Position numbers and translations under genes: made by a program. From Streptomyces avicenniae (GTDB taxonomy: Bacteria; Actinomycetota; Actinomycetes; Streptomycetales; Streptomycetaceae), in contig NZ_JOEK01000012.1 of the NCBI RefSeq assembly GCF_000719135.1, positions 310,001-374,000 on the forward strand: 64,000 bases of DNA, read 5' to 3'. Below the pieces are notes generated by a model. The model saw only the letters and a program-made list of their open reading frames with translations, did no database searches and had not been told where the DNA came from. Shown piece after piece: positions 46,887-55,549 of this stretch. Numbering within the stretch: the stretch's first letter is position 1; each line of letters begins with the position of its first letter.

Positions 46887-49004
46887 TCAGCGCGCGTGGG
46901 CGGCGCGCGACACGTCGTACACGCCGGGTACACGGCGCATCGCGCGCATCAGCCCCGGCAGCCCTGAGGCGTCGGGGAGGCGCAGCGTGTACGTGTGCCG
47001 GACGCGCTGCTGGCGCGGCGGCTCGACCTCGGCCTGGAGCACGGCGGCGCCGTGGGACGCCAGGGCCTCCGTGAGGTCGGCGAACAGCTCGGGGCGGCCC
47101 AGGGCCTCGGCGCGCAGGGTGACGCGGCAGCCGATCGAGGCGGACGGCCAGGTGACGGGAAGCGGGGGCCGTCCGTCGCGGATCATCCGGGCGGCACCGG
47201 GACAGTCGTCCCGGTGGACGGTGACGGCGCCCCCGCGGACCTGGAAGCCGATGGCGCGGTCGGGCGGCACGGGCGTACAGCAGCGGGCGAGGCGGACCGG
47301 GGCGCCCGGGGCGCCGGGGACCTCGGCGGCGGGCTCCTCGGCCGTCTCGACGGGCTCGGGCCTGGCGCGCGCGGGCTGGTGGCCCGGCGTCGTGGCGGGC
47401 GGGGGCGGGACGGGGTCGCCGTCCGGCCGCCCGGCCAGCCAGCGCTGGATGGCGATGCGGGCGGCCGGGGTGATGGCGTGGTCGAGCCAGTCGGCGGACG
47501 GGCCGGACGAGCCGTCGGGGGCCAGCAGCAGCCGTACGGTGTCGCCGTCGGCGAGGACGGTGCGCAGCCGGGCCAGGCGGCCGTTGACGCGGGCGCCGAT
47601 GCAGGCGTGGGCGTCCTGGCCGTGCCGGGCGTAGGCGGCGTCGAGGCAGGTGGCCCCCGCGGGCAGCTGGAGCGGCCCTTGGTCGGCCGCCTCGGCGAAG
47701 ACCGTGATCTCGCGGTCGCGGGCCAGTTCGTCGCGCAGCGCGGTCCAGAAGGTGTCGGAGTCCGGTGCCTGCCGCTGCCACTCCAGCAGCCGTGAGAGCC
47801 AGCCCGGCCTGGTGGGGTCGGCGCGCTCGCCGTCCTCGGTGACCGGCTCGCCGTCGGCGGTGCGGTGCGGGTCGCCCAGGGCCACGACGCCCGCCTCGGC
47901 GACGCGGTGCATGCGGGAGGTGCGCACCAGGACCTCGGCGACGTGTCCCGAGGCGTCGGCAACCGCCGTGTGCAGCGACTGGTACAGGTTGAACTTCGGG
48001 GCGGCGATGAAGTCCTTGAACTCCGTGACGAACGGCGTGAAGCAGGTGTGCAGCTCGCCGAGGACGGCGTAGCAGTCGGCGTCCTCCGCGACCAGGATCA
48101 GCAGGCGCGCGAAGTCGCTCGGCCCCGGCTCGCCGCCGCGCTTGAGGCGCGCGCGGTGCAGCGAGAAGAGGTGACGCGGCCGGATCTGCACCTCGGCGGC
48201 GATGCCCGCCTCCCGCAGCACCAGGCGTACGGCCTCGGCGACGCCGACGAGCGGGTCGGGCCGCGCGGCGTGCGCGCGCAGCGACTCGCGGGCGAGGGCG
48301 TGCTCCTCGGGGTGGAGGACGGCGAAGACGAGGTCCTCCAGCTCGGTCTTGAGGGTCTGGACGCCGAGCCGTTCGGCCAGGGGGATGAGGACGTCCCGGG
48401 TGACGCGGGCGATCCTGGCCTGCTTCTCCGGCCGCATGACGCCGAGGGTGCGCATGTTGTGCAGCCGGTCGGCGAGTTTGATGGACATCACGCGCACGTC
48501 GCTGCCGGTGGCGACGAGCATCTTGCGGAACGTCTCCGACTCGGCCGCCGCGCCGTACTCGACCTTCTCCAGCTTGGTGACGCCGTCCACGAGGTGGCGG
48601 ACCTCGTCGCCGAACGCGTCGCGGACCTGTTCCAGCGTCACGTCCGTGTCCTCGACGGTGTCGTGGAGCAGGGAGGCCGTCAGGGTCGTGGTCTCGGCGC
48701 CCAGCTCGGCCAGGATGAGCGTGACGGCGAGGGGGTGGGTGATGTACGGGTCGCCGCTCTTGCGGTACTGGCCCCGGTGCGCGGCCTCGGCGAGCAGGTA
48801 GGCGCGACACAGGATGTCCATGTCGGCGCCCGGATGGTGGCGGCGGTGGGCCTGGGCGACGTGCTCGATGGCGTCGGGCAGGCGGTGCGGGCGGTCCGCC
48901 GGGCCGAACACGGCGGCGCGGCCGAGGCGGCGGAGCCCGAGGACGTTCCGGCGGTGGCCCCGGTCACGGGCCATGCCGCCGGGAGTGGTGGCCTCTGCGC
49001 TCAT
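46887..49004 (-). CDS. RelA/SpoT homologue with intact HD domain and altered synthetase domain
   Basis: 705 residues. The order is an HD hydrolase domain (HPLAVTLILAEL, LLHDTVEDTD, MSIKLADRLHNMRTL), a RelA_SpoT synthetase domain (~240-400), a TGS domain, a zinc-finger-like segment (LARCCTPVPPDRAIGF) and a C-terminal ACT domain. The synthetase Asp and Glu equivalents align (DFARLLILVAED, EVLVRT), but usual residues differ: K to R in RPRHLFS, R to L after the Asp, Q to L in EVLVRT, and NGYQSLHT reads NLYQSLHT. Hydrolysis of (p)ppGpp is likely; synthesis is doubtful. ATG at 49004 with GGAGGTG. The position matches S. coelicolor rshA (from memory). Confidence 0.9.
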   Translation of the reverse strand: MSAEATTPGGMARDRGHRRNVLGLRRLGRAAVFGPADRPHRLPDAIEHVAQAHRRHHPGADMDILCRAYLLAEAAHRGQYRKSGDPYITHPLAVTLILAELGAETTTLTASLLHDTVEDTDVTLEQVRDAFGDEVRHLVDGVTKLEKVEYGAAAESETFRKMLVATGSDVRVMSIKLADRLHNMRTLGVMRPEKQARIARVTRDVLIPLAERLGVQTLKTELEDLVFAVLHPEEHALARESLRAHAARPDPLVGVAEAVRLVLREAGIAAEVQIRPRHLFSLHRARLKRGGEPGPSDFARLLILVAEDADCYAVLGELHTCFTPFVTEFKDFIAAPKFNLYQSLHTAVADASGHVAEVLVRTSRMHRVAEAGVVALGDPHRTADGEPVTEDGERADPTRPGWLSRLLEWQRQAPDSDTFWTALRDELARDREITVFAEAADQGPLQLPAGATCLDAAYARHGQDAHACIGARVNGRLARLRTVLADGDTVRLLLAPDGSSGPSADWLDHAITPAARIAIQRWLAGRPDGDPVPPPPATTPGHQPARARPEPVETAEEPAAEVPGAPGAPVRLARCCTPVPPDRAIGFQVRGGAVTVHRDDCPGAARMIRDGRPPLPVTWPSASIGCRVTLRAEALGRPELFADLTEALASHGAAVLQAEVEPPRQQRVRHTYTLRLPDASGLPGLMRAMRRVPGVYDVSRAAHAR

Positions 49005-49254
49005 CGGATGGGCACCTCCGCGGTCTGTTGACCGGACCGCGACCCGTTCCCCGTGATCCCCGTGACCCGTGATTCCGCAGCGGCGCCGGTGCTTGATGCT
49101 ACCGAGCCCATCATGTGACACGGTCCCCCACCGCCCTGGATCACCCGTCCGAGTGACTTATGTCCGGGGAAAAGTGGCCGGAAGCAAGGGGTTTGCGGCT
49201 GATATCGATGAGGTTCGGTCAGTTCTGTGCGACGCGCCGTCAGGTGGGGGCAGC

Positions 49255-50151
49255 TCAGGCGAGCAGCGCGGGGTCGAGCACGCCCTCGGCGACGACGACG
49301 GCGGGACCGGTGAGCGTCACGGTGCCGTCCGGGTCCTCCGTGACGCGCAGCGTGCCGCCCGGCACCTCGACCACGTAGGTGACGGGCTGTCCGGTCACCG
49401 CGGGGTCCATGCCGTCGCGGCGCGCGGCGGCGACCATCACGGCGCAGGCCCCCGTGCCGCAGGAACGGGTCTCGCCCGAGCCGCGCTCGTGCACCCGCAG
49501 CGCGACCCGGCCAGGGGCGCGAGCGACGACGAACTCGACGTTCGTGCCGCGCGGGTACGCGGCGGCGGGCGCCACGCCGGGCGCGTCCGTCAGCGGTCCG
49601 GCGTCGTCGAGCCGGTCCACGAACGCCACGGCGTGCGGATTGCCCATGTCCACGTGGCGCGCGGGCCACGTCCGCCCGCCCACCGTGACCGTGACGGACG
49701 GCCCGGGGCCCGACGGCAGCGCGGCCGGGCCCATGTCCACGGCGATCTCGCCGTCCGGGGCGTCGTCGGCGAACCGGACCTGCTTGACGCCGCCGCGCGT
49801 CGCCACGGCCAGTTCGCCGGTCTTGACAAGCCCTGCACGCCGTAGGTAGCGGGCGAAGACGCGGACACCGTTGCCGCACATCTCGGCGACGCTTCCGTCC
49901 GCGTTGCGGTAGTCCATGAACCACTCGGCGCGGTCGGCCATCGCCCGCGCGTCGGGATCGGCGGCGGAGCGCACGACCCGCAGCAGCCCGTCCCCGCCGA
50001 CACCGGCACGGCGGTCGCACAGCCGCGCGACGGCGGCCGGGGTGAGCGTCAGGAGCCCGTCCGGGTCCGGGATGATCACGAAGTCGTTCTCGGTGCCGTG
50101 GCCCTTGAGGAACGGGACGCCGTGGGGCGCCTGGTGCGGTGCGGTGCTCAC
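49255..50151 (-). CDS. dapF: Diaminopimelate epimerase DapF
   Basis: 298 residues. It interconverts LL- and meso-diaminopimelate for lysine and peptidoglycan synthesis. The catalytic pair is Cys92 in EMCGNGVR and Cys231 in SCGTGA. GTG start. It is 28 bp downstream of the membrane protein gene, probably in one transcript with miaA. Confidence 0.96.
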   Translation of the reverse strand: MSTAPHQAPHGVPFLKGHGTENDFVIIPDPDGLLTLTPAAVARLCDRRAGVGGDGLLRVVRSAADPDARAMADRAEWFMDYRNADGSVAEMCGNGVRVFARYLRRAGLVKTGELAVATRGGVKQVRFADDAPDGEIAVDMGPAALPSGPGPSVTVTVGGRTWPARHVDMGNPHAVAFVDRLDDAGPLTDAPGVAPAAAYPRGTNVEFVVARAPGRVALRVHERGSGETRSCGTGACAVMVAAARRDGMDPAVTGQPVTYVVEVPGGTLRVTEDPDGTVTLTGPAVVVAEGVLDPALLA

Positions 50152-50179
50152 GGGTCGATCGTAACGGGGGGCCGCCGCG

Positions 50180-50716
50180 TCAGCGCAGCCCGGCCACCCG
50201 CCAGACGGCCAGAAACGCGAAGACGCCGAGGCCCACCCCGTACAGCGCGAGGAGCCGCCAGTCCGGGCGGCGGCCAGAGCCGCGCGGGGGCAGCCCCGGC
50301 CAGGTGTACCCGGCGCGGCGGGCCGCCATCATGCCCCAGCCCGCGGCGCTGCACCCGATGAGCAGGCCGAGCATCGCGACCACGGCCCCCGCGTCGTCGA
50401 AGGCGAAGGCCAGGGGGAACGCGAACATGAGCGAGCCGAGGAGGCTCAGCAGCACGATGGGCGCGAAGAGCGCGAGGCGCAGCCGCCGGGGCGGGCGCAG
50501 GTCGGCGTAGGAGACGTCGGTCCCCTCGGGGCCCTCGCCCGGCGGTTCGCCGTCGGCCGGGGCGTCGTCGTAGCTGTCGGCGAGGTCGGGCTCGGGGTCC
50601 GGGTCGTCGGGCAGCAGGGGCGGCATCGACGGCAGCTCCGGCAGGGGCGGGGTTCCGCCGACCGGTGCCGGTGCCGTCCCGTCCGTGTGCTCGCGAGGGC
50701 CGGCCTCCATCGCCAC
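50180..50716 (-). CDS. Conserved membrane protein of unknown function
   Basis: 178 residues. The first ~75 are acidic and Pro-rich (LPDDPDPEPDLADSYDD), followed by three hydrophobic helices near 81-100, 108-128 and 153-172. GTG start with GGGAGGG upstream. It sits between miaA and dapF in a tight minus-strand run, and I do not recognise a named family. Confidence 0.8.
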   Translation of the reverse strand: MAMEAGPREHTDGTAPAPVGGTPPLPELPSMPPLLPDDPDPEPDLADSYDDAPADGEPPGEGPEGTDVSYADLRPPRRLRLALFAPIVLLSLLGSLMFAFPLAFAFDDAGAVVAMLGLLIGCSAAGWGMMAARRAGYTWPGLPPRGSGRRPDWRLLALYGVGLGVFAFLAVWRVAGLR

Positions 50717-50821
50717 GTGCCCTCCCTGCTCCGACGGTTCACGCTCTCTCAGCCTTGGTCGATGATGGCACGCGGGGTGGCCGCGACCGGGCGTCCGGAG
50801 CGTCCCGATGCCATCACGTGA

Positions 50822-51769
50822 TCAGGATGTGACCGCCCGTTCGAGCAGCTCCCACGCCCGGTCCACGAGCGTCCCCCGGCTCTCGCGCGCCCCGCTCAGC
50901 CAGCGCACGCGCGGGTCGCGCCGGAACCAGCTCTCCTGCCTGCGGGCGAAGCGGCGCGTGGCCCGTACGGTCTCCTGGCGCGCGTCGTCCTCGCCGCACT
51001 CGCCGGCCAGCGCGGCGAGCACCTGCTGGTAGCCGAGGGCGCGGGAGGCCGTGCGGCCCTCGCGCAGCCCGGCGCGTTCCAGCTCCATGACCTCGGCGAC
51101 CAGGCCCGCGTCCCACATGCGGTCCACGCGGGTGGTGATCCTGGCGTCGAGCTCGGGGCGTTCGACGGCGAGCCCGATCTGGAGCGTGCGGTAGACGCCG
51201 GGGTCGCCGCCGGGGCCGGGGAGCTGGGCGGTGAAGGGCCGTCCGGTGATCTCGATGACTTCGAGGGCGCGCACGACGCGGCGGCCGTTGCTGGCGAGGA
51301 TCGCGTGGGCGGCGGCCGGGTCGGCGGCGGCGAGCCGCTGGTGGAGCGCGCCGGGGCCGAGGCGGGTCAGCTCGTCCTCCAGCCGGGCGCGGACGCCGGG
51401 GTCGGTGCCGGGGAAGTGGAACGCGTCGAGGGCCCCGCGCACGTACAGGCCGGAGCCGCCGACGAGCACGGGCGTGCGGCCCGCCGCGAGCAGGCGGTCG
51501 ATCTCGGCGCGGGCGAGGCGCTGGTACTCGGCCACGCTCGCGGTGACCGTCACGTCCCACACGTCGAGGAGGTGGTGGGGCACGCCCCGGCGCTCGGCCG
51601 GGGTGAGCTTGGCGGTGCCGATGTCCATGCCGCGGTAGAGCTGCATGGAGTCGGCGTTGACCACCTCGCCGCCGAGCCGCAGGGCGAGGTCGGTCCCGAG
51701 GTCCGACTTCCCGGCGGCCGTGGGGCCGACGACGGCGATGACCTGCGGGGCGCGGGCTGCGGTGTTCAC
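50822..51769 (-). CDS. miaA: tRNA dimethylallyltransferase MiaA
   Basis: 315 residues. It adds a dimethylallyl group to A37 of tRNAs reading UNN codons, the substrate later thiomethylated by MiaB (also in this window). P-loop GPTAAGKS (15-22), ADSMQLYRGMDIGTAK, GGSGLYVRG and a C-terminal TRRFARRQESWFRRD are family features. GTG start; no clear ribosome site, which may mean leaderless translation. Confidence 0.95.
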   Translation of the reverse strand: MNTAARAPQVIAVVGPTAAGKSDLGTDLALRLGGEVVNADSMQLYRGMDIGTAKLTPAERRGVPHHLLDVWDVTVTASVAEYQRLARAEIDRLLAAGRTPVLVGGSGLYVRGALDAFHFPGTDPGVRARLEDELTRLGPGALHQRLAAADPAAAHAILASNGRRVVRALEVIEITGRPFTAQLPGPGGDPGVYRTLQIGLAVERPELDARITTRVDRMWDAGLVAEVMELERAGLREGRTASRALGYQQVLAALAGECGEDDARQETVRATRRFARRQESWFRRDPRVRWLSGARESRGTLVDRAWELLERAVTS

Positions 51770-51954
51770 GCGGGAAGTCTCGCAGACCGGGCACGCGCTG
51801 CTCGAACGAGCGACGTTACGCGGCCGGGTGCGGGTCGTTTGCGGTGCGGGGCCATGCCCGGCCCCGGGGGTCGCACCGCGCGGACGGCGCGCGTGGGACG
51901 TACGAGACGAATTCGGGCCGGAGGCGGGTCGAATTCACGACGAAGGAGTGGTCC

Positions 51955-52140
51955 ATGAGCATTTTCGGCTGGTTCCGCCGACGGAACGCGGACGGCGCGC
52001 AGGTCGAGGGGGCCGGGGAGGCCGCGGGCGGCGCAGGTGACACGGTGCCGGAGCGCGGCGCGGACGAGGCCGTCGGCATCCCGCGGCAGACCGCGGCGGC
52101 GGAGGCCGCGGACAGTCAGGACCAGGAGGCGACGAAGTAA
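51955..52140 (+). CDS. Small acidic protein of unknown function
   Basis: 61 residues beginning MSIFGWFRRRNADG, then almost wholly Ala/Glu/Gly/Asp/Gln and probably disordered. ATG at 51955 with GAAGGAG 7 nt upstream, a strong translation signal that supports it as a real gene. From memory, similar small proteins next to miaA are conserved in streptomycetes and sometimes labelled 'gliding motility protein', which is not a tested function. The amphipathic N-terminus could bind membrane. Its 3' end overlaps the convergent gene by 25 bp. Confidence 0.7.
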   Translation: MSIFGWFRRRNADGAQVEGAGEAAGGAGDTVPERGADEAVGIPRQTAAAEAADSQDQEATK

Positions 52141-52829
52141 CCGACGCCGTAGGGCGCCTCGTCGTGGAGGAGCCGCCCGGCGAGGCCGGTGCCCGCGGCG
52201 GCACCGGCCAGCAGCTGCCAGCCGCTGCGGCCGGAGGCGCGCAGCTCCTCGGCCACGGCCTGGTCGATGGCGGCGAGCGCGACCGTGTCCGCGGCCCCGA
52301 GGGCGCGCGCGGCGTCGGCGTCGAAACCGGCGGCGCGCTCGTCGTACGCCCCCGGCGCCTTGGCGGAGCGGCAGGCGCTCCCGTCTCCCATCACGAGCAG
52401 CGCGACGCGCTCGGGGCCCGCCGCCAGGTCGCGGCCCGCGTCGGCGCAGCGGTCCTGGGCGAGCGCCTCGTCGAGGCCGAGGGCCGTGACGGGGGCGGCG
52501 TGCCAGCCGGTGCGGGCGAGCAGCCAGGCGGCGAGGGTGAGGGAGGCGGGCAGGGACTGTTCCCCGTCGGCCCCCGGGGCGTCGCCGAGGGTGACCTCGA
52601 CGTCCACGCCGAAGCCGCGCAGGGAGCCGCGCGTCCCGGCCGGGAACGCGCCCTGCTGCCCGGGGCCCGCGGGTCCTACCACGGCCAGCCGGTCGGGCCT
52701 GGCGGCGGCGAGGACGCCGATGGCGTCGGCGCAGGCCGCGCGGGCGGCGTCCATCTCGGGCGCCGCGCCGCCCGCGACCTCGGGCACGAGCAGCGGCGGG
52801 CAGGGGCAGACGGCGGCGGCGACAAGCAT
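52116..52829 (-). CDS. Class III extradiol dioxygenase subunit B-like protein
   Basis: 237 residues. The fold of LigB/MEMO-like proteins is suggested by an N-terminal CPCPPLLVPEV strand, LAVVGPAGPG, VALLVMGDGSA and GVGYFVAS at the end. Metal-binding histidines of true extradiol dioxygenases are not evident, so enzymatic activity is uncertain. It lies 14 bp downstream of miaB and is probably co-transcribed. It overlaps the small acidic protein gene by 25 bp, tail to tail. Confidence 0.8.
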   Translation of the reverse strand: MLVAAAVCPCPPLLVPEVAGGAAPEMDAARAACADAIGVLAAARPDRLAVVGPAGPGQQGAFPAGTRGSLRGFGVDVEVTLGDAPGADGEQSLPASLTLAAWLLARTGWHAAPVTALGLDEALAQDRCADAGRDLAAGPERVALLVMGDGSACRSAKAPGAYDERAAGFDADAARALGAADTVALAAIDQAVAEELRASGRSGWQLLAGAAAGTGLAGRLLHDEAPYGVGYFVASWS

Positions 52830-52843
52830 GCGTCGCAGCCTAC

Positions 52844-54340
52844 TCAGCGGACGGCGCAGCCGCCCGTCTCCGCGGCGGGCTCGGGCGCCGGGGCGCCGAC
52901 GCGCGGCAGGCCGAGCATGACGCCTTGGCCCGCGGGCGCGGCCGGGGCGGCGGTGCGCAGCTCCCACGCGTCACCGGCGCGCGTGCGCCGCACGGCCTTG
53001 ACCCGGCCCTCGGCGAGCAGGTGGTGGGGCGCCGCGTAGGTGATCTCCACGGTCGCGGTGTCGCCGGGCCTGACGGGCTCGTCGGGGCGCGTGAAGTGGA
53101 CGAGCCGGTTGTCGGGGGCGCGGCCGGACAGGCGGCGCGTGGCGTCGTCCTTGCGGCCCTCGCCCTCCGCGACCAGGACCTCGACGGTGCGGCCGAGCTG
53201 CTTCTTGTTCTCCGACCAGGAGATGTCCTCCTGGAGCGCGACGAGCCGCTCGTAGCGCTCCTGGACGACCGCCTTCGGCACCTGCCCGTCCATCTCGGCG
53301 GCCGGGGTGCCGGGGCGCTTGGAGTACTGGAAGGTGAACGCCTGCGCGAACCGCGCCCCGCGCACGACGTGCAGCGTCTCCTGGAAGTCCTCCTCGGTCT
53401 CGCCGGGGAAGCCCACGATGATGTCGGTGGTGATCGCGGCGTCGGGGATGGCGGCGCGGACGCTGTCGATGATCCCGAGGTAGCGCTCCTGCCGGTACGA
53501 GCGGCGCATCGCCCGCAGGACCCGGGACGAGCCGGACTGGAGGGGCATGTGCAGCTGCGGCATGACGTTCGGCGTCGCGGCCATGGCCTCGATGACGTCG
53601 TCGGTGAAGTCGCGCGGGTGCGGCGACGTGAAGCGGACGCGCTCAAGACCCTCGACGCCGCCGCAGGCGCGCAGCAGCTTGGCGAACGCGCCGCGGTCGC
53701 CGATGTCGGAGCCGTACGCGTTGACGTTCTGCCCGAGCAGCGTGATCTCGCTGACGCCCTCGGCGACCAGGGCCTCGATCTCGGCGAGGATGTCGCCCGG
53801 CCTGCGGTCCTTCTCCTTGCCGCGCAGCGCGGGGACGATGCAGAAGGTGCAGGTGTTGTTGCAGCCGACGGAGATGGCGACCCAGGCCGCGTACGCGCTC
53901 TCGCGGCGGGTGGGCAGCGTGGAGGGGAACGCTTCGAGGGACTCCGCGATCTCCACCTGGGCCTCGCGCTGGACGCGGGCGCGCTCCAGCAGCACGGGGA
54001 GGCGGCCGACGTTGTGCGTGCCGAAGACGACATCGACCCACGGCGCGCGGCGGACGATGGTGTCGCGGTCCTTCTGCGCCAGGCAGCCGCCGACGGCGAT
54101 CTGCATGCCGGGGCTGGTCGCCTTGCGCGGGGCGAGCTGGCCGAGGTTGCCGTACAGGCGGTTGTCGGCGTTCTCGCGGACGGCGCAGGTGTTGAAGACG
54201 ACGACGTCGGCGGCGTCGGCGCCCGGGGCGGCCGGGACGTATCCGGCGTCCTCCAGCAGACCGGCCATCCGCTCCGAGTCGTGGACGTTCATCTGGCAGC
54301 CGAAGGTCCTGACTTCGTACGTGCGCCTGACTTCCGGCAT
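52844..54340 (-). CDS. miaB: tRNA-2-methylthio-N6-dimethylallyladenosine synthase MiaB
   Basis: 498-residue radical-SAM methylthiotransferase acting on the MiaA product at A37. The auxiliary cluster cysteines are Cys15 (TFGCQMNVH), Cys52 (NTCAVR) and Cys86 (VGGCLAQ). The radical-SAM cysteines are Cys160, Cys164 and Cys167 (GCNNTCTFC). A TRAM domain follows near 375-440, and the last ~50 residues are Ala/Pro-rich. ATG with AGGGA upstream. Divergent from the TAXI gene across 80 bp. Confidence 0.97.
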   Translation of the reverse strand: MPEVRRTYEVRTFGCQMNVHDSERMAGLLEDAGYVPAAPGADAADVVVFNTCAVRENADNRLYGNLGQLAPRKATSPGMQIAVGGCLAQKDRDTIVRRAPWVDVVFGTHNVGRLPVLLERARVQREAQVEIAESLEAFPSTLPTRRESAYAAWVAISVGCNNTCTFCIVPALRGKEKDRRPGDILAEIEALVAEGVSEITLLGQNVNAYGSDIGDRGAFAKLLRACGGVEGLERVRFTSPHPRDFTDDVIEAMAATPNVMPQLHMPLQSGSSRVLRAMRRSYRQERYLGIIDSVRAAIPDAAITTDIIVGFPGETEEDFQETLHVVRGARFAQAFTFQYSKRPGTPAAEMDGQVPKAVVQERYERLVALQEDISWSENKKQLGRTVEVLVAEGEGRKDDATRRLSGRAPDNRLVHFTRPDEPVRPGDTATVEITYAAPHHLLAEGRVKAVRRTRAGDAWELRTAAPAAPAGQGVMLGLPRVGAPAPEPAAETGGCAVR

Positions 54341-54420
54341 GCGAGAACCCGATCCCTGTCGCTGCGGTGACCAAAAAACTGCCAGTCCCCAAGTCTACGT
54401 TCCGCTGGTAGCTTGCTCGG

Positions 54421-55446
54421 GTGGCTCCCAGCACCTTCGCACGCCGCCCGTCCCTCCCCGCCTTCCTGCGCCGTAGGCCGGTCGCCGTCCTGCTCGGGGT
54501 GGTGGTGACGCTGGCGGTGGCGGCCGGGCTGCTGTGGCGCCCGGTGTTCGCGGGCGAGGACTCGCCGCGGGGCCACGTGCGCGTCAGCACGGGCGTCGCC
54601 AGCGGCGTCTACGCCCGGTACGGGCAGTTGCTGAGCAGCCAGCTGGAGCGTGACGCCCCCGGTCTCGACCTGGTGCTGCACCCGAGCCAGGGCTCGGTGG
54701 AGAACATCGCGCGCCTCGTCTCGGGCGAGGCCGACTTCGCGATCGCCACGGCGGACACCCTCGCCGCGTACATCGCCGGGGACGGCGAGGGCGCGGACCG
54801 GCTGCGGGCCTGCGCGCGGCTGTACGACGACTACATCCAGCTCGTCGTGCCCGCCGCGTCCGAGGTGGAGTCGGTGCAGGACCTGCGCGGCCTGCGGGTC
54901 GGCGTCGGGCAGGACGAGTCGGGGGTGCAGCCCGCCGCGCGTGAGCTGCTGGCCGCGGGCGGTCTCGACATGGAGACGGACATCGAGGCGGTCCGCGAGG
55001 GCATCAACTCGATGCCGCGGATGCTGGAGGCCGGGCGGCTGGACGCGTTCTTCTGGTCGGGCGGCCTGCCCACGTCGGCGATCGAGCGCCTCGCCGACTA
55101 CGCCGCCATACGGATCGTGCCGCTGGGCGACCTGATGCCCGCGCTGACCGCCGACAACGCGCAGAACGCGTACTACCGCTCCGCCGTCCTACCGCCGGAC
55201 GCGTACCCGCAGGTGTCGAACGACACGGTCGTGGACACCGTCGCGGTGGCCAACCTCCTCGTCACGACCGACGCCGTGGACGACGCGGTGGTCGAGCAGA
55301 TGACCCGCTCGGTGATCAACGGCCGCGACCGCATAGGCCAGGAGGTCCACGCCGCGCAGCGCGTTGACCTGCGCACCGCGATCTACACCCAGCCGCTGAC
55401 CCTCGCCGAGGGAGCGCGCGCCTACTACCGGTCGGCCAAGTCCTGA
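54421..55446 (+). CDS. TAXI-family solute-binding protein (TRAP-type), orphan
   Basis: 341 residues. An N-terminal membrane anchor (about 20-40, no lipobox) is followed by a TAXI-type binding domain: VRVSTGVASGVYARYG at the start, NIARLVSGEADFAIATADT and FWSGGLPTSAIERL. TAXI proteins bind organic acids or glutamate for TRAP transporters, but no TRAP membrane subunit is adjacent. GTG start without a ribosome site; TAGCTT ends 6 nt before it, suggesting a leaderless mRNA. A two-component system lies about 3 kb away, so it could be a sensor accessory. Confidence 0.85.
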   Translation: MAPSTFARRPSLPAFLRRRPVAVLLGVVVTLAVAAGLLWRPVFAGEDSPRGHVRVSTGVASGVYARYGQLLSSQLERDAPGLDLVLHPSQGSVENIARLVSGEADFAIATADTLAAYIAGDGEGADRLRACARLYDDYIQLVVPAASEVESVQDLRGLRVGVGQDESGVQPAARELLAAGGLDMETDIEAVREGINSMPRMLEAGRLDAFFWSGGLPTSAIERLADYAAIRIVPLGDLMPALTADNAQNAYYRSAVLPPDAYPQVSNDTVVDTVAVANLLVTTDAVDDAVVEQMTRSVINGRDRIGQEVHAAQRVDLRTAIYTQPLTLAEGARAYYRSAKS

Positions 55447-55466
55447 CTCCCCCGCGTCCGCCACGA

Positions 55467-55492
55467 GGCACGGTCCGCCAACGGGCCGTGCC
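55467..55492 (+). terminator. Hairpin after the TAXI gene
   Basis: GGCACGG/CCGTGCC 7-bp stem with a 12-nt loop, 20 bp past the stop, ending 57 bp before the GH38 start. Confidence 0.5.
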
Positions 55493-55549
55493 GCATCGGC
55501 ATGCGCCGGGGTCCCCCACATCCCACCAGGTCCATCGAGGAGTCCAGCC

